Source: Spirogloea muscicola (lineage: Eukaryota > Streptophyta > Zygnematophyceae > Spirogloeales > Spirogloeaceae). Taken from it: a stretch of DNA of 47,854 nt. The stretch is taken from contig WELB01000157.1 in assembly GCA_009602725.1 (NCBI GenBank), forward strand, positions 227,327 through 275,180, given 5' to 3'. The position numbers and the translations under genes are program-made. This document shows, piece by piece, positions 31,941 to 44,082 of this stretch. The first letter of the stretch is position 1; each line of letters starts with the position of its first letter. The notes beneath the pieces are model-generated. The model had not been told where the DNA came from and did no database searches. It saw nothing but the letters and a program-made list of their open reading frames with translations.

Positions 31941-34671
31941 CTACCGCCGATTGTAGCGGGCATACCGCAAGCCTAGGTATGCAGCTACACGAAAGAGCAC
32001 CACAAACAAGAATAGCACAAACATGTACAGTCCTATATGTTGGTGCTCTAATGACTTATAGCTCTTCAGATACGTCCACACAAACTGGTTGTTGCTGTCG
32101 TGCAGCCTCGGGCACTTGCAAGCAGGGCAGGCCTGCGGGTCTGTGGCACAGCCAGGTAGCGAGCAGGCCGTGGAATTGGTGTCACAGAAGAATACTATGG
32201 ATGTCAGTGAGTTCAGTGCGTATTGTGTAGGATTAAGGTAGTACAGCCATATCCAGAAGCTGGGGATCTTGTTCTTGGGTATCATGAAGCCCGACATGAT
32301 GTTCCTGCAGATTTCTAGATTGTTGAAGTGTCAGACCTTGTCGTGAAAAGTAGAGGCAATTGAGTCAATTCACTGCCGCGTTTGTGCACACAAATTTGCA
32401 AACAACGTTGGCAAAGCTAAAAAAACACCGCCGTGCCAGCAACAAGGCAGTTTTGGAAAGAGAGAGTCGCATATTGGGCATTCCCATAATAAGTGGCAGT
32501 GAAATATGTGATCAAGCTGGCAAAGCAAGCAGGTGGGACTCTTACTAAAAAGAGTGAGAAAGTTTCAGAATGGGGCTCACCAAATGTTCACCATAACGGG
32601 GATGATGATTGTAGCAGTCTGTCAGATATGAGACAGGAAGGCAATAGTTAGCAAACAATCTTCTACGGACCAGATTACTATATCGTTCAGCCTTACAGCT
32701 TCTGAGCTTGTCTGATGATGCAAAGAGACGGCAATGAAGGCCCATGCTACTTGGTGTACACTACTGCGCATCACTTTGAAGTGCTTTCTGTTGAGTTTTG
32801 CCAAGATCACCTCTGCATTTGGAGTGACCATTGCTAGGAATATCCCAAAGAATGTAATGCAGGCTGCGTACTCAAAGAAAATGAACCAGAATTGAAAGAA
32901 GTTTCCTACTGAGTCTGTCGCTACTCCTGCCATGGAGCAGCAAACAGAGCAGAAGAGGAGAATCGAAATTGCCAAATATGGGGTCTGCAAAGGCACACGG
33001 TGATGCTCCAGTGGCACATCAGGGGCAGTCAACAAATACCATGGCAATAGAGTCAATTTAGATTCCTAGTGGTTTTGAGGTGCCTGCTCATGCAGATCCT
33101 CATTACTAAGCCCACAAGTTTTGGAAGTGTTTGCAGTACCTCAGCAAGGCCCCAGGAGAAGTCATACAGGAATGATGAGTACATGTTGGAAGAATTTTCT
33201 CTGTAATATACTGGCCTTTCCGCATTGACCTTGTTGTTGGACAAAACAGCTTGATCTCGATGAATACAGAGGTGGGTATTCACATGTGACAAGTAACAAC
33301 AGAGCGGGTGTCTATACCACAGCCGATTATTCATGTCCTCTGCACAAGGCAAGTCACAGCAATTTCCGTCCAAGGGGATGTGCACATGGTCAAGTCTTAT
33401 TATTCCATTCTTTAGATTTTGCAGGGGATTTGGCAATCTTGGAAGTGACCAACCTGAGGGATGACATTGTTTGCATTCACAATACTCACCTGCAATCATC
33501 GTGCAATCAATGTCAGTAACTTGATCAGTGATTTCATCTAAGCAGCGGTTATCCTGCTGTTGAAAATGCTAGCTGGTGGAGGTGGGCACCCACTTACAAA
33601 GACAATGGCAATGTATATAAGGCCTGATCGAGAAGCCAGGCCCGGTTGAGTGGTGTATGAGATCTGCAGGCACAGAGGAAAACTGAAGGGCGCCACAGAA
33701 CCATGCAATGTAGCCTTCATTTCCAAAACACTTCACTAGTATAGCAAGAATCCCGTCACATGAAGTTGACCACGTCGTCTTGCTCCTTGAATGAGATTGA
33801 CATGTCATTGCTCTGCCATTATGCATTATGAAAATTCCAATGTCAACAAGTCCAGGCTATGGGAAGCGAAAGCTAACCTGCCAGAAGGCGCTTCCAAGAA
33901 GTAGGCCCAGGATGAGGCTAAAGATCATTCTGCCATAACTGACCCAACCATTGCACAGGGACAAATTTGAGGACAGAGGTGAGCATACTAGCAAGACGAT
34001 CTTTGTAATGTGTTCTCCGATTGTAGACAGACTTTTGAGGCCGTGTTCATAATATAGAGTATGCACGTTCTATATTTGTCAATGCTGAGCAAATATGTGT
34101 AACCCTGAAAGACTGATGTTAGCTGTGATGTACCTGTATTGAACATTCCGCCAGTATGTCCTGTATTGCCTTTTGATCACAACTTGCAGCATGAGGGGCC
34201 AGGAGGCAGCATAACCTCGAAGGGATGGCTCGGGACCATACTCGCCTTTTCCATATCTGAGTTTCTGCAGTTCCTCCTCTGTCACAGAGCACAATATGAC
34301 AAGAAGTTGGTTATAAATATAGTACACAGACAACCTTGATGACTGACAATGTAAGACATGTTTGTGCAGAAATTTGACTGTGTCGATGGATTCAACTGGG
34401 GCTTACAGCAATATTCACACTACATCGTCAACCTGACTACCTTATAGATACTATCCACGTTCTTATAAGTAGATTGCAATTGAGGACTCCGATGCAAGAT
34501 AAGTGCTACATACCATTCTGCTCAGCTAGAGCACTCTCTCGGTAGTCTAGTGCAAAGTCTCGCTCAGCTGCATGCCCAATTCCAGCTCCAATAGCCTCTA
34601 ACATGTATGTGGCAGGGTTCTGGTCAGGTCCACACTTGGGCATCCCGGGAAGCGCTTCGAAGTAGCCCTGT
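31941..34671 (-). other. ABCG TMD2
   Basis: The exon at about 34671-34515 reads [20 protein letters not shown]. The exon at about 34285-34135 has [20 protein letters not shown] before the first span. Hydrophobic exons follow at about 33955-33870 ([17 protein letters not shown]), 33650-33600, 33240-33140 ([20 protein letters not shown]), 32985-32800 ([20 protein letters not shown]) and 32300-31941. The last exon contains the large Cys-rich outer loop ([13 protein letters not shown]) and the final span [20 protein letters not shown], as in other full-size ABCG proteins. Confidence 0.8.
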
Positions 34672-37600
34672 CAGAGGTGTCACTTATGGTTGGGCGTCAG
34701 AAGCACTGGATTGTGTACATTACCAAAACAGGATGAGGATTGCACGCGTGCTCTCGTTTGCTCTTGTTCTGAGACAGTATATTTGGAAAAGCTGACCAGC
34801 AGACTTCCAAACACAAGGACTCTGCGATACCCATGCAGTCGGACCACCAGTGCTGGTTCATACCAGTAGATCACGGGCATTGAGCCCTATAGGACCAAAA
34901 TATGCAACCTCTCCCCCACGTTTGAGTAACAGGAGGTGGTCAAATGCCATGAATATCCTTCGACTTGGCTGGTGGATTGTGCAGATAATACTTCGCCCTG
35001 TTTGGACAATGTTCTGTATTCCCTTGACAACGATCTGCGCAGCTCTGCTATCCAAGCCGCTGGTTGGCTCGTCCAAGAACAGGACGCTGGGATTGGCAAC
35101 CTGTATTCAATAAGCATACGATGGCCTATACCTCAGTTGGGCTTTCATCACCCAACAACCACTGGGCTGTGATAGCTGTGCTGATCTACCAACCTCCATT
35201 AGAGCCACAAAGATTGGCACTAGAAGACGAAGTGATGCACGTGGAATGGCCATTGCATGTGAGGCACAAGTGGCATCTCGGAGAGGACCAATGAAGATGA
35301 GCAGATAGATGAATCACAATACCAGCTCAACCCCAATTGTCAAACGTTTTGCTTCTTCCACAGAGAGGCCCCCTTCACCAACAGTTCCAACCAGCTTGTT
35401 TGCGATAGGTTGCAGCTCCAGCAAATCCATGGTCTGGAGGATATGAGTACAAAAATATGTCACTTCAACGAAACTGCAGGAAGACTGTATTCCCTTGCTT
35501 ACCCAACTTCACTTGCTTACCCAACTTGGAGATAATGCATGTATCTGGCCAGCAACCGAATGGCTTCACCTGCTGCACAAAAGCATCTCTCTTTTGCTGA
35601 GAGGTTTCACGTGGCAGCCGCAGCGCTCCGCTGAAGTCCAAAGATTCTTTTACAGTTATGAATGGAGTGTGGATGTCATTCTGCTCCACATATCTGCAGA
35701 AATCATCCGGGCTTGCAGATTGTTATGGATATGACGTTTTCTGATGGCAGCAGGTTGCTGAACACTGCATGAAAGCCAGACTTGTGGACACAAATGTCCT
35801 CGTCCTCCTCATGCATAGGAATCTCCATAAGGTCGGAAGGCCTCACCCTCGAATCCGAGCAAAGGTCTCAGCAACTTTGGGATAACCATTGACAAGGACA
35901 TCACCCCTTGTTCGCCCAATGGTTTTGCGGCCAGCCAAAACATCCAGGAGAGTGGTCTGCAGAGAGAATGGGCTGTCAGGCTATCAACACAGCAATGCAT
36001 AGCAAGCTTTGATAAGAGTCAGAGGATGAGTCAAGCAAGGTGGAAGTAATGTCTGCCATTGTCATGCATGTTACGACCTTTCCAGCTCCAGATGATCCCA
36101 TGAGTGCAGTCATGGTGCCAGGTAATGAGTAACCAGATACGCTGTTCAGTAGTAATCTTGGCTCCTTCACACCAGGGATGTCAACCTGTTGATACAGGCC
36201 AGCATTTGAGCAAATTCAGGCCTCTACCAGCACAGTGTTGGAAGCCAGATCCATCAACTCTGGCACACTTGTGCACTGCTTAGTTGCAGCAGAAAGATGA
36301 AGCTACAAGAGGTGACTGATTGAGCAACAAAAGCAGCACTTAGAAATCAGCCTGTTAGGAGCTCTCCAAGCACAGGGGCTGGAGCAAAGTAGTGACATTG
36401 GATGTCTGTCACAAGTGGTAATTCGTGATGAGAGACATATAAAGTGCCCCTAGTCATATCCCGTTAATCTCTTTGCTGCAGTGCGGTTCTCAAAGTGCAG
36501 TCTTCTAAGTATGACAAACAACTCCACATGCCAGACCAGCCACGTAGTGGCTTACAGGCAGAGGTCACGCCAATAGAATAGCAACAGATGGGGTACATTG
36601 TTGCTCTCTGCCAGGGCCTGACTTTTGTGCTGCATATGATTTTCAGGTCCTAAAGACTCCTGGTCTGTCATACTGGACTGGACCAGAAAAGAGGTTCTTG
36701 AGATACTACTGCATGCAGGCAGTAGTATCTTAAGGCCGTATATGGAGATTTCTCATCACACTGACTCAGGCCCCAAGCAAGCCACTTGAAGCTCAACCAG
36801 AGGCAATCCATGACCAGGGCACTCTCTCAGATTGACAGATAACTCAATCAAAGCTGTTTGTGATTCTTAGATGAGTTTTCTGAGTACGATCTCTGCAGAG
36901 AAGTGCAAGAAAGCGGAGCAAACCTCATAAGAGAGGTTGTGGAATGACAGAGCAACTGGGTGAAACGTCAAGGCCGTTGCATCCTCCTTGCTTTCCATGG
37001 CATGCATTGATTCTCCTCCTCCCCCGTCCTTGTGGTTCTGACGCAGAGGTCCCAACATAGCCGCCTCAAGATTCCTCTCAATGTTGACTACAGTGCTGGT
37101 CACTTTGTCCACCGTAGCAGCCATGGAGGTCCTCTGGAGTGCAGCTTGCTGCTTCAGTCTCGCTGCTGGGGGTGATTTGACCTGGTTCAGCCTCATAGGA
37201 GGTATTAGGTTGGAAATTTGAAACAATATTCAGCCTTCTGAGGTTGTAAGATCTAATCATCTTCTCAATCACGTCAGATGAATCTCGATATCACTACATG
37301 TCACTCACCTCCTTGAAGCTGACTTTGGCCGTCGTTACAAAAGTAAAGAAGACGATTACGACATAGTAGGCCATGAGCACCATAACAGAGACCCAGACCC
37401 CCTTGAAGTAAGTTGCTGGAAGCCGGTAGACTTTTAAGTAGGCTTGACCAACTTGAAGATCTTCGTGACCAACGCAATAGGCTGCAACATTGACAACCTC
37501 CCTGCATGGCTGCACATGATCCCAGCGAGGTCATCAGGGAGCTTGTAGGTGTACCATTGTCCTTCACTGCCTTCGAGGTGTTCGTAAATCTGACAGAGGC

Positions 37601-40600
37601 TGCAAGCGTGACAACTTGGTCTTACACAAAAGCCTGTTGACTAATGTGGAAGATGTTCCTCAAATATTACTACAAATAGTGTAAATAGCAGTATCCCGGC
37701 AAAAAGAAGTTCTAGAAGAGAAAGGGAATGATACCTGATGAAAGGAACCTGAGAGAAACTCATTGCAAACAATTGCTGTATACGCCCATTGTAGAGGACT
37801 TACATAGTACATCCTACAAATACTCCACAATCAGCACATCAGAGTCTGCAAATTTTGTTCATTGGAGACGTTGCTCCAGAAAATACAGCACTTCGCATGT
37901 AGAAGAATGTCCTGAGCAGGTGAAGTCGGTTCCTAGGACTACTGGTCATGAAATGGTCTACAAAAGGACGAAGCAAAGCAGACACATCATATGATTGAAG
38001 AGAACACATTCCGTAGACTCTGTGAAGCTTACCATATCCACCACCCCGGAATTTTCCCCTTTGTTATGAGGAACCCAGAAAAAAGTAGCATAGCCAAAAT
38101 GGACAGTCCTGCTAGGCTTCCTGCTGCCTCTCTACTTGGGCTGATGCTGGCAATCAGCCGCACAAGAGATGAGCCAACAAGAGCAACCATGAACACTATG
38201 AAGAGGAACATGATGAAGTGAACGCCACCCTGAGCAGAGCTCAGTCCGGTCAGCCAATAAACAAGGGGCGCATAAATGCCAATCTGCACATACCACTGAC
38301 ATGCAGTAAGGAATTTTCATGACCATGTATGGTAAGTACATGTAGGGGCTCCACAGTGAGATCTCACTATCCTTCAGATGCTCAAGGTCATCGATGGTCA
38401 TCTATGCACATCCAGTAGGGCACTTCAGTCAGTCTGCACCTCGCACAACGAGAAGGGCAATTGACTCAGCACGCCAGCCAAGACATAAGATCCAGGCCGA
38501 AAGAAACGGGCTGCATACTGCTTGATGAAGACCTGCAGACACGAATATTTCTGTAAGGTGCAGACTTCATCATTGCGTATGTGCATGAAAGCACGTGTAC
38601 ATGTGTGTGATGTGTGTAGAGGCAGCATGGCCAATCACGAGTCAGATGCGAGACATGTGCACTAGTCGAGTCAATAGAGTGAGCATTTGCTGGTGTATTG
38701 TTGCTTGGCAGATGACCTGGCGTTCATCGATGAGATTGGGGATCTGGGCTATAGAGCCAAGGGCCATGGCAAGACAAGCAATGAAAGCAACGGACTTGCG
38801 GAGGTCCATGGCACTTCTCACAACGCTGTCACTAAGCTGGTAAAAGACAGTCCCAGTGAAAACTCCAAGAATAAGTACCTGCAGGCAGCTCAAAAATAAA
38901 ACGCGATAGGATAAGGATTACATCTCTGAAGTGGTAGAAGCAAAGACGTACGTGCAAGCACATAGAGGTGACAGCATTGTTGGCAAGTGCTGTAGAGGAG
39001 CCAGGCGTCCTAAATGCATGTGTGGCTGAGCTCACCTGGGCCATACGCGCATAGAAGAATATGGTGTTCCGGATGGCTACTTTGAATTGACGTCTAAGGA
39101 CTGTCTTTGTTGACGGCCACCAAGGTTGGGCAAATTCTTGCTCAAATTTAGCATTGGTCTGACTGTCGATCTGAAGATGGTATAAGTCAACAGAAGACAC
39201 GGAGTTACCACAGCAGTACGCATAGTTGCAATTACACCAGGCAGTAGTAGATCAATCAGCTCTCGAGTCCTTTGCAACGAATCACACAGTAGGCTTGCTA
39301 AAGTGCCAGAGCCACTTGCTTGTTCAAGTGGGCGCTCCAGCTGTAAGCGGACAGGCTCAGGACTTGTCTGTATCTGCGTTGTGAGATCTGCTGCTGTTTG
39401 AGGGTTGTAGGCCAGCTGACCGAAAGAATCAGTAGCCCCTGTCACACGATCTCCAACAGTGGGCTGTGCAGTGTACTGAATGTCTGCTTCTGTCAGCGTG
39501 CCAACTGGATCCAAGCGCTCCATCACCACTGTTGAAAGAAGCAACATGATGTTCAGTATCTTGAGCTTCAAAATTTGCAGGAACCTCTGGGCAAGCTTTA
39601 GAAGATGAAGATATCAAGGCCGCCATAGAGTAGACAGACCTCCACCCGCACTGTCAGCAAATTGAGCACCAAGTGGTTTTTGAGCAGCAACCCAGAGCTC
39701 GCGGACAATCTGCAAAAATCGATCAAGCTGCTTAGACCTCTACTGTGCATCAATACACACACAGAAGTGATACAAGCCCTTCTGATGTTGGAGTCCTTTG
39801 GTCTTATCTTTCAAGTGATGTAAGAGGTCTGGTCATACGTAGAATTGCATGCGCTACAAGCCGCATCCTTGTCAAGTAGCAGGAACTGTACATGCTCTGA
39901 CACGATGAGCAGAAGCATGAATCGTTTGCCAAGTCAAAAAGTTATATTGCATTGAAGCGGTTGAGGTTTGTCAACCTCACCTCACTACATTCAACGACTC
40001 GGAGGACGTCTCGATGCAGGTCCGAGGTGAGATAAGCATCCACCAGAGCTTCCTTGGTCATTGGCTCTTGATCCTGAGGTAAGAATTGCCTGCCAGCTGG
40101 TGTTGGAATCTCCTGAAGGAAGTCTGCAATATCCACATGTTCTGGCTTGACATAACTTCACAAGCCAGAAGAACAAACGAGATTCTCTTCAGAGGACTTC
40201 AAAGTTGACCTTTTTGGCAAAAACTTGGACATCCTGCTCAATGCATGTTCAAGCCTGCGCCAGTGCGATTGTTGCAGTAATACTGCCGGGTATATCAAGT
40301 CAGCAATCAGGGACCACAAGTTGGTTAGCGCTTGCAGAGATACTCTATTAAGTACAGCTATTTACCCCAGATTGGCGAAGTAGCGAAGTACATCGTCTCT
40401 GGGGCCTTGGTAGATGATGTTCCCCTCATTCAGCACAATCAACCTGAAAGTATAAGGTGCAATATCTTATCAAGCTCAAGTGTCAGAGTCCTTATTGGAC
40501 TGTGCAGCATCGGTATTTATCACTTTGTGACATGATTGTAGAATTAAGCCACCAGGCTCAATCACTTTCTGTCCGTCCATTTGCTTGCTGCCTTCATGAC

Positions 40601-42814
40601 ATTGTTGTTTAAGTGGTATACATGTATGTTATCCTCTGTATATAAAAACAAGCGTATGTAAATTACCTGTCAAACAGATTGAACACTTCTGGTGCAGGCT
40701 GAAGCAGGGAAAGTAGGCAGGTTGTTTGCCTCACGCGAGCAATCGTTCTGATCGCAGACACAATGTCATATGTTGCTGAGCTGTCCAGGCCTGTGCTGAT
40801 CTCATCAAAGTAGAAGACCACGTATGTGCCTGAAGAGCAGGTACAGGTAAGAAAATGCTGGCCTGTCAGCTGGCCTGTTGACATCTAATCGTACCTGGCT
40901 ATGACAAGGCCAACATAAATCCTGATTGACATTGCGTCCTGTACAAGTTCAAAAGGTAAGTTCGATTAGTTGCACTTGCCCGCTATCATCTCTGCAGTAG
41001 TCACTCGATGCCTTTCGCCTCCCGAAACACCTCTTCTCAAGTGATTCCCGATCCTTGTGTCTGCTGGCCTCTGTAATCCTAATAAATGCAGGGTAAGCTC
41101 CATCTTAAGATTTTTGCCTCCCAGTTCATCTTGCACCTGAATAGTGAGAATGCAAGTTCCTGTAAGGGCTGCTGACAGTTTTGTGGTGGCCAAGCCAATT
41201 CTCGTATCATGACTTACAAATGCTGAATCTAGGCTCTTACTGACCATCTCAGCTATGTCAGCCAGAGGAGGATGGTCCTCTGGTTTGAAGAGCTCCGTGC
41301 ACTGCTGAGCAAATTCAAGAGTCTCTCGCACTGTCAAGGTCGGGAGATGCTTGTCAGTCTGTCCAATCATAGCAGCCATCCTGCGAACTTGAAAACTGTC
41401 AAAGGATTTCCCGTTGTACCGTATATCTCCAGTTTGCTTCAGTGTTTTACCCATGGAAATCCTTCCTGACAGTGACTTATGGAGGGTGCTCTTTCCTGCA
41501 AATGCACAGACTAGATCCATGAGCTTCTACAAGATTTGAGAAAAAGCAAGGGATGAGCATGCGCTGCCCCACGTCGAATTCTTAAGCAGACAGTACAGAC
41601 AGTTGAGACATCTGGCATACATAGCTCCCAGAAGACGGCCAAAGAGAGAGCATTTACCACAACCAGGTGGCCCACAGACCAGGGTGAGGGTTCCTGGCAT
41701 TAAGTAGCCCGTGCAATCTTTTATCACGTCAAAGTCTTGTGCCAAACCCTTTGGCTGCAGACATGAGAAGAGGCAGTTGGCAACAGCTGAACCCACGGTC
41801 TCGAAGCCCTCTTTGGGTGGTCTCACTCTAGAAGTGTAGGTGAGATTCTTGAATGTCACGACCTGCAAAACCATACTGATAGAGGCAGGGCTTAGAGTCC
41901 ACTGGTACTTACATGACTATGTTGCAGGACGATTGCTCGCAAATGCATGCTTTCCTTTTGGTCTTGGCTTGCTTCTGCAGACTACATCTGTACCTGAGGG
42001 GGTAGCGGGACCAGAAAAGGCTGCAATTTTAGAAGAAACGCCAGGAGACCGTCTCTCAGAAGCTGGTCAACACCAGCGAGGCCTTTCGTCTGGGGCTTGG
42101 GGTCCACCTTCCCACTGCCCTTCAATAGCTCTTGTGCCTGCAGAGCAGCAAGCCAGATGTCTCGTGTCTGTTGAGAGTACCATGCATTTCACTTGCCTTT
42201 CCAGGTTGATCTCAATTTGTCATGAGGGCCAGTTCACTGGCCTTTCCAGGTTGATCTCGATTTGTCATAAGGGCAGCATTCTCAAGGCAAATGACAGTGG
42301 GAGGTGCCTGTCTGTTATGTATCCAACTTCTCTCATGTAGCAAGCTGGTGCTCATACCAATTGCAAGGACTGGTGAAACTGGTGCGCCTCCGCAAGGTGG
42401 CCGAGCTCCACAAGCTTCCGGTGGTACTGCAGGACGAGCTCCACCAGCGACTCCTTCCCTGCTCCTTCCAGCTCCTCCTTCAGGCCGGCAACATCGGCTG
42501 CACTGATGGAGTCACCGAGATCCTTCTCATCTGGACTCGTCGGGCCACGCAGCTGGCCGCCGTGCTGCGGACCAATGCCGCGGACGCGGGCGTGCGCCGC
42601 CGCCGCCGCCAGCATTCCCCTGCTGCCTCCGACGGGAGCAGACATCTGCTGCGCAATGCTGCGGCGGCCTCCGGCCCTGCTGCGCAAGCCCGCAGCCGAT
42701 GGGGCCCAGGCCGCGGGCTCCCGGGAGCCGGGGTCCCGTTCGTGCCACTGCTGCAGGCCCTCTCGGAAGAAGCGCACGTCCGCCGGCGAGACGTCCTCCA
42801 GCCGGTCGCGCATG
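31941..42814 (-). CDS. Full-length ABCG (PDR-type) ABC transporter
   Basis: About 23 minus-strand exons encode NBD1-TMD1-NBD2-TMD2, the reverse domain order of full-size ABCG/PDR exporters found in plants, algae, fungi and oomycetes. The start is the first in-frame ATG of the GC-rich first exon (42814, [16 protein letters not shown]). That exon joins in phase to 42137-41994 and on to 41862-41658, 41495 and so on. The stop is TAG at 31941-31943 after [10 protein letters not shown]. Both NBDs have Walker A and B motifs. The product should export lipophilic compounds or lipids across the plasma membrane using ATP; the substrate cannot be told from sequence. No in-frame stop was found in the exons I joined; several TMD exon borders are approximate. 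Confidence 0.85.
34868..37226 (-). other. ABCG linker and NBD2
   Basis: The exon at about 37226-36920 holds a Glu/Lys/His-rich linker and [13 protein letters not shown]. Walker A is split between the exons ending at about 36086 (MGSSGAGK) and starting at about 35955 ([14 protein letters not shown]). [20 protein letters not shown] is at about 35670. The signature is [15 protein letters not shown] (about 35350), the PDR form of LSGGQ. Walker B is [14 protein letters not shown] (about 35060), and [17 protein letters not shown] (about 34960) holds the H-loop His. Both ATP site halves look usable. Confidence 0.85.
36701..36730. repeat. Perfect 12-bp hairpin in an ABCG intron
   Basis: AGATACTACTGC, 6-base loop, then exact reverse complement GCAGTAGTATCT. 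It lies in the roughly 730-bp intron before the NBD2 Walker A exon. Confidence 0.85.
37300..40150 (-). other. ABCG TMD1 and preceding linker
   Basis: The exon at about 40150-39990 reads [14 protein letters not shown]. An exon at about 39529-39235 ([20 protein letters not shown]...) is a polar stretch not typical of PDR proteins. The exon at about 39172-39036 has [20 protein letters not shown] and [12 protein letters not shown], the coupling segment before TM1. Hydrophobic exons follow at about 38880-38710 ([16 protein letters not shown]), 38530-38440, 38290-38030 ([40 protein letters not shown]), 37830-37735 ([14 protein letters not shown]) and 37505-37309 ([15 protein letters not shown]). 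This fits six membrane spans. Confidence 0.75.
40360..42137 (-). other. ABCG NBD1
   Basis: The exon 41862-41658 reads [16 protein letters not shown] and ends in Walker A. A 162-bp intron splits the Gly codon, giving [17 protein letters not shown] across 41658/41495. Next are [20 protein letters not shown] (about 41320), the signature [17 protein letters not shown] (about 41000), Walker B with [15 protein letters not shown] (about 40800) and the H-loop-like region [16 protein letters not shown]. In PDR proteins the Walker A of NBD1 often has Cys in place of the usual residue before GK, as here, and Gln replaces His in the H-loop. Confidence 0.85.
41137..41244 (-). other. Stop-free 108-bp intron inside NBD1
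   Basis: Minus-strand GTCAGTAAG at 41244 and CACTATTCAG at 41137 bound 108 bp, a multiple of three without stops. Reading through would add 36 residues between ADIAEM and VQDELGG that PDR proteins lack, so it is probably spliced out. Confidence 0.6.
42191..42275. repeat. 45-bp tandem duplication in first ABCG intron
   Basis: Units beginning ACT(T/G)GCCTTTCCAGGTTGAT start at 42191 and 42236 with a few mismatches. Confidence 0.8.
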
Positions 42815-43016
42815 GAGAAGGACGGCGCGCGCGGCGACGCGGACAGCGCGTCCTGCCGCGGCGCCGCGTCCCGGGCTCCATCGCCGGCGTNGCCCGCGGG
42901 TCCATGGCGGCCGGACCGGCGTGGCCTTGGCGCGCGGCGTGCGGCCAGCGCCGGCAATGCCGCCGGCGCCGGATCAAGCGAGGGGGAGGGCCGTCTTGCA
43001 GGCGGGACCTGCGGCA
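42815..43016. other. GC-rich 5' flank of the ABCG gene, with one ambiguous base
   Basis: The ABCG frame is open here but has no ATG, so I treat it as 5' UTR/promoter. An N at 42891 is the only ambiguous base in the window and marks low-quality GC-rich sequence. Confidence 0.4.
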
Positions 43017-43273
43017 CAATCAACGTTTCTGAGGCGGAGGCTTCTGAGCGAGCACGCTATTGATCGGCGGTCGGGTCCGCCCGGGGCGCTGCCCGGCTTC
43101 AACGCCGCCGGGTCGCTCGCCCAGGTCTTCCGCATGCGCTTGGCGGTATCGTTCCAGCGGTCCCTTGCCCACGCTGTCCACACGCGCGCAGGACGCGCTC
43201 TGGCCGCTGCCTCCGGGTCTCGGCGGAGTGCCTCCTTCCCTGCCTCGAGCTACTCGGACCTGATGTTGCAGAC
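43017..43273 (+). mobile_element. LINE C-terminal fragment, plus strand
   Basis: Plus-strand FNAAGSLAQVFRMRLAVSFQ, then RSLAHAVHTRAGRALAAASG and SASFPASSYSDLML. The coding end joins directly to a minus-strand tail at 43274. The leading CAATCAACGTTTCTGAGGCG recurs at about 43967. Confidence 0.75.
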
Positions 43274-43850
43274 GAAGGCTCGCCCATAGAGAAAGAGGGG
43301 CTGGCAAAGCCAGCCCAAAAAGAATGGACAATGTCCAAAGCCGAAGAATGAGATGCCGAGGAAGGACTCCTCTACTCGGTGCGAGTCGCGGCCGGAACGA
43401 TAGCTGGGACCCACTTCCAGGAGCCCAGCATCTCTGATCTGCGGCTGCTTAGCAGGGGTTACTGAGTGTCTCGTAGCAGCTTTGTTTCTGTTACTTAGCG
43501 CTTCCCCTGGCCCCCTTCTCGTACTCTGTTCATTCTTTTTCGGGCTGGTTATTCCAGCCCCTATTCTCAATGGGCGAGCACTTTCTTCTACTCTACCAAT
43601 CACGACAACATACTAGGGAAGCTCAGTACCCGCGAGTGAGCAACATCAGGTCCGAGTAGCTCGAGGCAGGGAAGGAGGCACTCCGCCGAGACCCGGAGGC
43701 TCACTCGCGGGTACTGAGCTTCCCTAGTATGTTGTCGTGATTGGTAGAGTAGAGGAGTCCTTCCTCGGCATCTCATTCTTCGGCTTTGGACATTGTCCAT
43801 TCTTTTTGGGCTGGCTTTGCCAGCCCCTCTTTCTCTATGGGCGAGCCTTC
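43209..43850. repeat. Three perfect, interlocked inverted duplications
   Basis: 43209-43269 is repeated inverted at 43640-43700 (61 bp). 43274-43376 is repeated inverted at 43748-43850 (103 bp). 43589-43640 is repeated inverted at 43700-43751 (52 bp). By eye all three are identical without mismatch, and their right arms abut each other. The repeated content is LINE C-terminus plus tail. Confidence 0.9.
43380..43595 (+). mobile_element. LINE terminus with complete 3' tail
   Basis: Plus-strand SDLRLLSRGY and stop (TGA at about 43463) are followed by about 130 bp of tail. The tail holds a pyrimidine-rich part, GCGCTTCCCCTGGCCCCC, TTTTTCGGGCTGG-TTATT-CCAGCCCC and the end TTTCTTCT. This copy shows the probable natural order: LTRGY-stop, short 3' UTR, hairpin, end. 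Confidence 0.7.
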
Positions 43851-43853
43851 TTC

Positions 43854-44082
43854 GCAGGACAAGGAGTGTGTATTTTATGGTAGAAAAGCAAGCGCGGCCA
43901 GATTGACTGGTGGCTGGGAGAGGCCAGCCCAAAAGAGAAAAGCGCGGCCGAATTGACTGAATTGACAATCAACGTTTCTGAGGCGGAGGCTTATGAGCTA
44001 GCAGGACAAGGAGTGTGTATTTTCTGGTAGAAAAGCAAGCGCGGCCAGACTGACTGGTGGCTGGGAGAGGCCAGCCCAAAAG
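43854..44082. repeat. Direct repeat of 82 bp
   Basis: GCAGGACAAGGAGTGTGTAT through GGCCAGCCCAAAAG at 43854-43935 recurs at 44001-44082 with two substitutions, 147 bp apart. Confidence 0.85.
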
